A stretch of DNA of 45,866 nucleotides from an uncultured Prevotella sp. GTDB taxonomy: Bacteria > Bacteroidota > Bacteroidia > Bacteroidales > Bacteroidaceae. A program made the position numbers and the translations under genes. Numbering within the stretch: position 1 is the stretch's first letter; each line of letters opens with the position of its first letter. Under the pieces are notes generated by a model, which saw only the letters and a program-made list of their open reading frames with translations, searched no databases and was not told where the DNA came from. The stretch is taken from the NCBI GenBank assembly GCA_900322095.1, contig ONYS01000007.1, positions 1 through 45,866 of the forward strand, given 5' to 3'. Positions 41,381 to 45,866 of the stretch are shown here, piece by piece.

Positions 41381-42796
41381 TCATTTCTCAGACTTAGCTG
41401 CTACAGCCTTTGCCGGAGCCTTCTTCGGAGCTGCCTTGCGCGGTGCACGCTTGGGCTTTTCAGCCGTATCCAACTCAGCTCTGAGTTTCGACTCACTGGC
41501 TTCGAGTTTCTCAATCTTGGCCTGCAAACGCTCCACTTCCTTCTCCTTAGCCGACAGATCGTCGCCCTGGTTCTTGATGGTGGTGAGCAGACTCTCCAGC
41601 TCATCGTTGTCGATATCCTCAGGATAGAGGTTATTGACGCGGGTGATGAAGTCGCCAAGAATATTCATGTAGTTGGTGAAAGCATCAAACGGGCCGTTGT
41701 AGATGCCGCGGTCAATGCCAACGCCACTATTCTTCGTACTCATGAAGCGGAAGTTGTTGCTGGCCTGCAGATAGTCCCAGTCCTGATTGATACGCGGATC
41801 ATCAGCAATGCGCACGCGGTCGGCCACGCTATAGAGCTTGTTGAAGGCCTCGCGCTGCATGGGATTACCGAGCCATGCGCTGACATCGCGCTCCTCGTCG
41901 ACCCAAGACAGCGTATCGGGAACATCCAGTTCACCCACGCTGTTGAACGTATCACAGATCTCACTCGGCGTAGCGAAGACGATGCCACGCTTCTCGGCCT
42001 CAGCAGGCAGCGACTTGAAGAAGTCGAGAATGTTGCTCGACAGCGGCTGTGCGATGCCAAGGGCAGAAAGTTCCATGAAGATACCGAACACCTGTTCCTC
42101 CTTAGGCGTCTGTGCAATGCGCTCCATGTAGTTGTCGGCAAAGAGTGGATAGCCGTCCCACTCGGTATTGCTGAAGCGCAGGGAGATATCGTCGCTCATT
42201 GTCACGTCGCGCAGAATCAGTTTCAACCGCGGATCCATGGCGCAATGGTAGACGTAGTGGGGACTCTTCCATCCCAACACGTGCTTGGCACCCTCGGTCA
42301 GCATTCCCTTGAAGCCGAACTGAGCCACCTGCATGCCGATGTCGTCGCTATAGATGAGCGAGGAATTGCGCAGCACCTTAGGTTTCTGGCCGAAATACTC
42401 CTCAATCTTCTTCATCTGTTTCTTCACGTCAGCAGCGAAGCTCTCCTCGTTGACCAGCGATGACAGACCGTGGGAATAAGGCTCAGCCAAGAATTCCACG
42501 CATCCGGTCTTGTTCAGTTCCTGCAGTTTCTCCAGCACCTGAGGAGCATGGATTTCCAACTGCTCGATGCCCACTCCAGAGAGTGAGAAAGCAACCTTGA
42601 ACTTATGGTCGCTGTCGTTGATCATCTGCAGCAGCGTGTTGAGTGCAGGCATATAGGAGCGCTCGGCAATGTCGTTGATGGAGCGCTCGTTCTCATAGTC
42701 GTCGTAATAATAATGGTCGGTACCGATATCAAAGAAGCGGTAGCGTTTCAGATGGATGATCTGATGTATTTCAAAATATAAGCAAATTGTTTTCAT
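41381..42796 (-). CDS. GH57-family alpha-glucan hydrolase with coiled coil and Lys/Ala/Pro tail
   Basis: 471 aa. Residues about 1-300 are a GH57 barrel-like domain (MKTICLYFEIHQIIHLKRY, FKVAFSLSGVGIEQLE, CVEFLAEPYSHGLSSL, KVLRNSSLIYSDDIG), acting on alpha-1,4-glucans. Residues about 300-395 are helical. Residues about 400-445 form a coiled coil (LSAKEKEVERLQAKIEKLEASESKLRAEL) and the end is a basic tail of K, A and P (APRKAAPKKAPAKAV), unlike the rest. The gene follows the glycosyltransferase by 55 bp. Cytoplasmic, as no signal peptide is seen. The tail may bind nucleic acid or polymer (inference). Confidence 0.9.
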   Translation of the reverse strand: MKTICLYFEIHQIIHLKRYRFFDIGTDHYYYDDYENERSINDIAERSYMPALNTLLQMINDSDHKFKVAFSLSGVGIEQLEIHAPQVLEKLQELNKTGCVEFLAEPYSHGLSSLVNEESFAADVKKQMKKIEEYFGQKPKVLRNSSLIYSDDIGMQVAQFGFKGMLTEGAKHVLGWKSPHYVYHCAMDPRLKLILRDVTMSDDISLRFSNTEWDGYPLFADNYMERIAQTPKEEQVFGIFMELSALGIAQPLSSNILDFFKSLPAEAEKRGIVFATPSEICDTFNSVGELDVPDTLSWVDEERDVSAWLGNPMQREAFNKLYSVADRVRIADDPRINQDWDYLQASNNFRFMSTKNSGVGIDRGIYNGPFDAFTNYMNILGDFITRVNNLYPEDIDNDELESLLTTIKNQGDDLSAKEKEVERLQAKIEKLEASESKLRAELDTAEKPKRAPRKAAPKKAPAKAVAAKSEK

Positions 42797-42851
42797 TGTT
42801 CCTTAATATAATAAGTTTGAGGTATATTGTTTCCGACTGCTCGCCCACGGA

Positions 42852-44120
42852 CTATTTCCATCCGCAAGTACGCATGTAGAGTTCGCGAATCCAGGCTCCG
42901 ACTTTCTCCCACGTGATTTGGGCAACTTCCTTCTTGCCTTCTTCCGAGAGATAATCGAAGAGCGACTCGTTGTGGCAGATGCTGTAGATGGCATCAGCCA
43001 GAGCATGAATGTCCCAGTAGTCCACCTTGATGCAATTGTGGAGAATCTCTGCACAACCACTCTGCTTGGAGATGATTGTGGGCGTTCCGCACTGCATGGC
43101 CTCAAGAGGTGATATACCGAAAGGCTCACTCACAGACGGCATCACGTAGACATCAGAATCCTTCAGGCACTCGTAGACCTGCTTGCCGCGCATAAAGCCC
43201 GGGAAGTGGAAGCGGTCGGCAATACCGCGCTCTGCTGCGAGATAGATCATCTGGTTCATCATGTCGCCCGAACCGGCCATGCAGAAACGCACATTGCGCG
43301 TGCGGTGGAGCACCATGTTGGCAGCCTCAACGAAATACTCAGGTCCCTTCTGCATAGTGATACGGCCCAGGAAGGTGACAATCTTCTCCTTGCCGCGATG
43401 GTCGGGACGAGGAATGGCCTCATTCTCGGGACTCAATGGATAAACCGCATTGTGAACGGTGAATACCTTCCGCGGATCCTGATGATATTGGTTGATGACG
43501 GTGTTGCGCGTCAGGTCGCTCACGCACATGATGCAGTCGGCATTGTCCATACCGTCTTTCTCGATTCCATAGACCGTAGGATTCACCTTACCGCGTGAAC
43601 GGTCGTAGTCAGTGGCATGCACATGGATGCACAAGGGCTTACCGCTTACCTGCTTGGCATGAATGCCTGCGGGATAGGTGAGCCAGTCGTGAGCATGAAT
43701 GATGTCGAACTGCTCCGTGCGGGCAACCACACCTGCTATGATAGAGTAGTTGTTGATTTCCTCATGAAGGTTAGAAGGATAGCCACCGGCAAACTCCATA
43801 CAGCCCAAATCGTTCACATTCATATAGTTGAAGTCAGCGTAGATATGGTCGCGGAGCTTGTAGTAATAGTCAGGATCCATCAGATTACCGATACGGCCCT
43901 TCACATAGTCGTAGTTGACGTCGCGCCAGGCGATAGGCACGCAGTTCATAGCTACGATACGGGCAAAGCTGTGGTCCTCGTCGCCCCATGGCTTGGGAAG
44001 GCACAAAGTGATGTCAACGTCGCCCTGAGCATGAAGACCCTCTGAAATACCAAAATTGGCTGTGGCAAGACCCCCATATACATGTGGAGGGTACTCCCAC
44101 CCAAACATTAAAACTTTCAT
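42852..44120 (-). CDS. Glycogen-synthase-like glycosyltransferase (GT-B fold)
   Basis: 422 aa. The N-terminal half starts with MKVLMFGWEYPPHVYGGLATANFGISEGL, the acceptor-side Rossmann half of GT4/GT5 enzymes. The C-terminal half has IVTFLGRITMQKGPEYFVEA and the E-x7-E nucleotide-sugar motif in SVSEPFGISPLEAMQCG. It transfers glucose from an NDP-glucose to alpha-glucan, or builds a related sugar chain. Its place between a debranching enzyme (14 bp upstream) and a GH57 amylase supports glycogen metabolism in the cytoplasm. Confidence 0.88.
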   Translation of the reverse strand: MKVLMFGWEYPPHVYGGLATANFGISEGLHAQGDVDITLCLPKPWGDEDHSFARIVAMNCVPIAWRDVNYDYVKGRIGNLMDPDYYYKLRDHIYADFNYMNVNDLGCMEFAGGYPSNLHEEINNYSIIAGVVARTEQFDIIHAHDWLTYPAGIHAKQVSGKPLCIHVHATDYDRSRGKVNPTVYGIEKDGMDNADCIMCVSDLTRNTVINQYHQDPRKVFTVHNAVYPLSPENEAIPRPDHRGKEKIVTFLGRITMQKGPEYFVEAANMVLHRTRNVRFCMAGSGDMMNQMIYLAAERGIADRFHFPGFMRGKQVYECLKDSDVYVMPSVSEPFGISPLEAMQCGTPTIISKQSGCAEILHNCIKVDYWDIHALADAIYSICHNESLFDYLSEEGKKEVAQITWEKVGAWIRELYMRTCGWK

Positions 44121-44134
44121 ATACGCGAGTCTGT

Positions 44135-45866
44135 TTATTTATCTTTATAATTAGCCAGCATTTCTGTAGCCCGCAATATCTCGGCTACGTTCATGGCAAA
44201 CGAGATAGCGCCACGTCCATGGAAAGGCGGGTTGCCGTCGAACACCTCGGGCAGCGTGCCCAGGCAGTGATAGAACATCTCATCCTCATAGCCAACCATC
44301 TGACGATCGAGGAAGCTGAGGCGTGAGCGCTTGTAGATCTTCAGACAAGCCTCCATGTAGAAGCCGGCGAGCCAAGGCCATGCCGTGCCCTGATGGTAGG
44401 CATAATCGCGCTGAGCCTGCGGACCAACATACATCGGGTTGTAGCCGTCGCTCTTTGGCGACAAAGTGCGCAGACCTTTAGGCGTGAGCAGCTCACGGGT
44501 GCACATATCGAGAATCTTCTTCTTCTGATCCTGCGACAGCGGTGAATACTCAAAGGCAACGGGAAAGATCATATTGGGACGAACGCTCCAATCCTTATGA
44601 TCACCATCTACATAATCGAAGAGATAATCATACTGGTTGAGGAAGGTCGAGACGAAACTCTGACCCGACAACTGAGCCAGGTCATTAAGATGGTCGGCCT
44701 CTTTCGACTTCTTCAATTCTGTCGCGATGGATGCTCCGAAACGAAGCCCGTTATACCAAAGGGCATTAAACTCGACGATGTATCCCGTGCGGGGAACAAC
44801 GGGATGGCCGTTGGCTGTGGAGTTCATCCATGTGACGGCTTTCTCCTTGCCTTCGGTGCGCAGAAGTCCATTCTCGTCCAACAGCAGATTGGGATGCTTC
44901 TGCTCCTCAATGAAATTAAGGATGTCGAGCACCAGCTGACCATACTTCTTGGCGCAAGCCTCAAGACTCACGTGCAGGGCATATTGCTGGATACACCAGA
45001 CGGCCCACAACAATACATCGGGCTGCTCAATCTCCGTGATCTTCACGCTCAGAGGCTTTCCTTCCATAAACTCGTAAAGTCCGCGCTGCGCGGTCTTCAT
45101 CACGAGCTCGAAATAATCCTCTTCCTGAATAGACAGCGTCAGGCCAGGCAGAGAAATGAACTCATCGCGGGCGCGGCACTTGAACCAAGGCCAACCGGCG
45201 AGGATATAGCGGTCGTCGTTTTTCTCATGAACGTGGAACTGGTGGGCAGCATTCACCAAGCAATGGAAGAAGTTGTCGCGCGGCGTACGCTCGTCGCATT
45301 CCTTCTGGAACAACTTAGCAAGCGACTTCGTATTGCTTTCTGATGTTGAGGCAGCAAAAACGATGCTCTCGCCTTTCTTGATTGGCATCTCAAAATAGCC
45401 GGGCACGTAGAGGTCCTCGTTGGAGGCGTATCCACGCTCCTGCTCCTTGGGATATTCAATGCCCCGATACCAGTAAGGTTCGAAATGGAAGGTGTTGGGT
45501 GCGGAGAACTGCATGTAGAGGTAGGGATAGCCAGCATACATACGGGTCATGATACCATTTTCCACCTCCTGATACTCGCGGCTCGCGGTGGAGTTCTCAT
45601 GTGTGAACTGGCGCACGCTCCTGAAGGCCAAGAACGGACGGAAGCGCAGCAGCGTGTCGGAATGGGCGTCGACCAAGGTGTAGCGGATGAGGATGCGCTC
45701 TTCGTAGTGCTGGAACACGACCTCCTTCTTCAGAATCACACCGCCGACACGATAGAGGGTGGTGGGGACTTTGTCGCAATTAAACTCACGAATGTACTTG
45801 TGGCCCTTCGGACTGAAGTTGTTGCCTTGATATTTATGCAAACCAAGGTTGAACGATGCACCATGC
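44135..45866 (-). CDS. Glycogen debranching enzyme, N terminus beyond window edge
   Basis: About 577 residues are in the window, reading in from 45866 (HGASFNLGLHKYQGNNFSPKG), so the first tens of residues are missing. The N-terminal beta-rich GDE_N domain (to about 230) is followed by an (alpha/alpha)6 domain of GH133, amylo-alpha-1,6-glucosidase type: ILAGWPWFKCRARDEFISLPGLTL, GLRTLSPKSDGYNPMY, YHQGTAWPWLAGFYMEA and EVFDGNPPFHGRGAISFAMNVAEIL. It removes alpha-1,6 branches from glycogen. It is the first gene visible of the operon with the glycosyltransferase and GH57 genes. Confidence 0.92.
   Translation of the reverse strand, partial: HGASFNLGLHKYQGNNFSPKGHKYIREFNCDKVPTTLYRVGGVILKKEVVFQHYEERILIRYTLVDAHSDTLLRFRPFLAFRSVRQFTHENSTASREYQEVENGIMTRMYAGYPYLYMQFSAPNTFHFEPYWYRGIEYPKEQERGYASNEDLYVPGYFEMPIKKGESIVFAASTSESNTKSLAKLFQKECDERTPRDNFFHCLVNAAHQFHVHEKNDDRYILAGWPWFKCRARDEFISLPGLTLSIQEEDYFELVMKTAQRGLYEFMEGKPLSVKITEIEQPDVLLWAVWCIQQYALHVSLEACAKKYGQLVLDILNFIEEQKHPNLLLDENGLLRTEGKEKAVTWMNSTANGHPVVPRTGYIVEFNALWYNGLRFGASIATELKKSKEADHLNDLAQLSGQSFVSTFLNQYDYLFDYVDGDHKDWSVRPNMIFPVAFEYSPLSQDQKKKILDMCTRELLTPKGLRTLSPKSDGYNPMYVGPQAQRDYAYHQGTAWPWLAGFYMEACLKIYKRSRLSFLDRQMVGYEDEMFYHCLGTLPEVFDGNPPFHGRGAISFAMNVAEILRATEMLANYKDK

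Overview
The window most likely comes from a Bacteroidales chromosome of the Prevotella/Segatella type. Evidence: (i) several promoters have the Bacteroidetes form TTG-N19/20-TAnnTTTG; (ii) families almost confined to this phylum occur (DUF4836, DUF3256, BspA-type leucine-rich repeats, FISUMP-like surface proteins, type IX secretion tails, DUF1703-type AAA-ATPase/nuclease); (iii) the core genes have roughly 50% G+C, with more AT-rich accessory stretches. The genus is inferred, not proven.

Layout. 1-460: end of an accessory segment with a cut-off zinc-finger gene. 464-4070 (-): three secreted/surface proteins. 4191-11740 (-): a tightly packed run that may be one long transcript, with a NupG-like nucleoside transporter, a DUF151 nuclease, RsmE, a DUF4836 lipoprotein, an ABC ATPase and permease, a LytS-like kinase and a LytTR regulator. 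11810-16298: DUF3256 protein, a small exported protein, a solo PAS protein and topoisomerase III, separated by spacers with palindromic and tandem repeats. 16593-18152 (-): AAA-ATPase/PD-(D/E)XK protein. 18381-21072 (+): lutABC, followed by an aldo/keto reductase ruined by an internal deletion. 21884-26322: HlyD/ABC-2 export genes with a divergent AraC-type regulator, then tRNA-Ser(GGA). 26728-27960 (+): dicarboxylate/amino acid symporter.

28120-35567 is the metabolic highlight. A small-RNA candidate is followed by a four-gene operon on the minus strand (iorA-iorB-aminotransferase-tnaA), with a divergent fused ADP-forming acyl-CoA synthetase. The genes read as a complete oxidative fermentation of aromatic amino acids: transamination to aryl-pyruvate, ferredoxin-linked oxidation to aryl-acetyl-CoA, and ATP formation with release of aryl-acetate. 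Tryptophanase in the same operon offers a second fate for tryptophan, to indole. IorA lacks the usual C-terminal ferredoxin domain.

35568-39545 is accessory DNA: several inverted repeats, a MITE-like element with matching TTA flanks, a small ORF, a FISUMP-like secreted gene put out of frame in a poly-T run, and an Ig-like type IX secretion cargo. 39675-41194 is a LeuA-family synthase split by a small frame-breaking deletion. 41381-45866 (-) is a glycogen/starch operon: debranching enzyme (cut by the window edge), glycosyltransferase and GH57 amylase with a coiled coil and a Lys/Ala/Pro-rich tail.

All function calls come from reading the proteins and motifs by eye; no database search was run.
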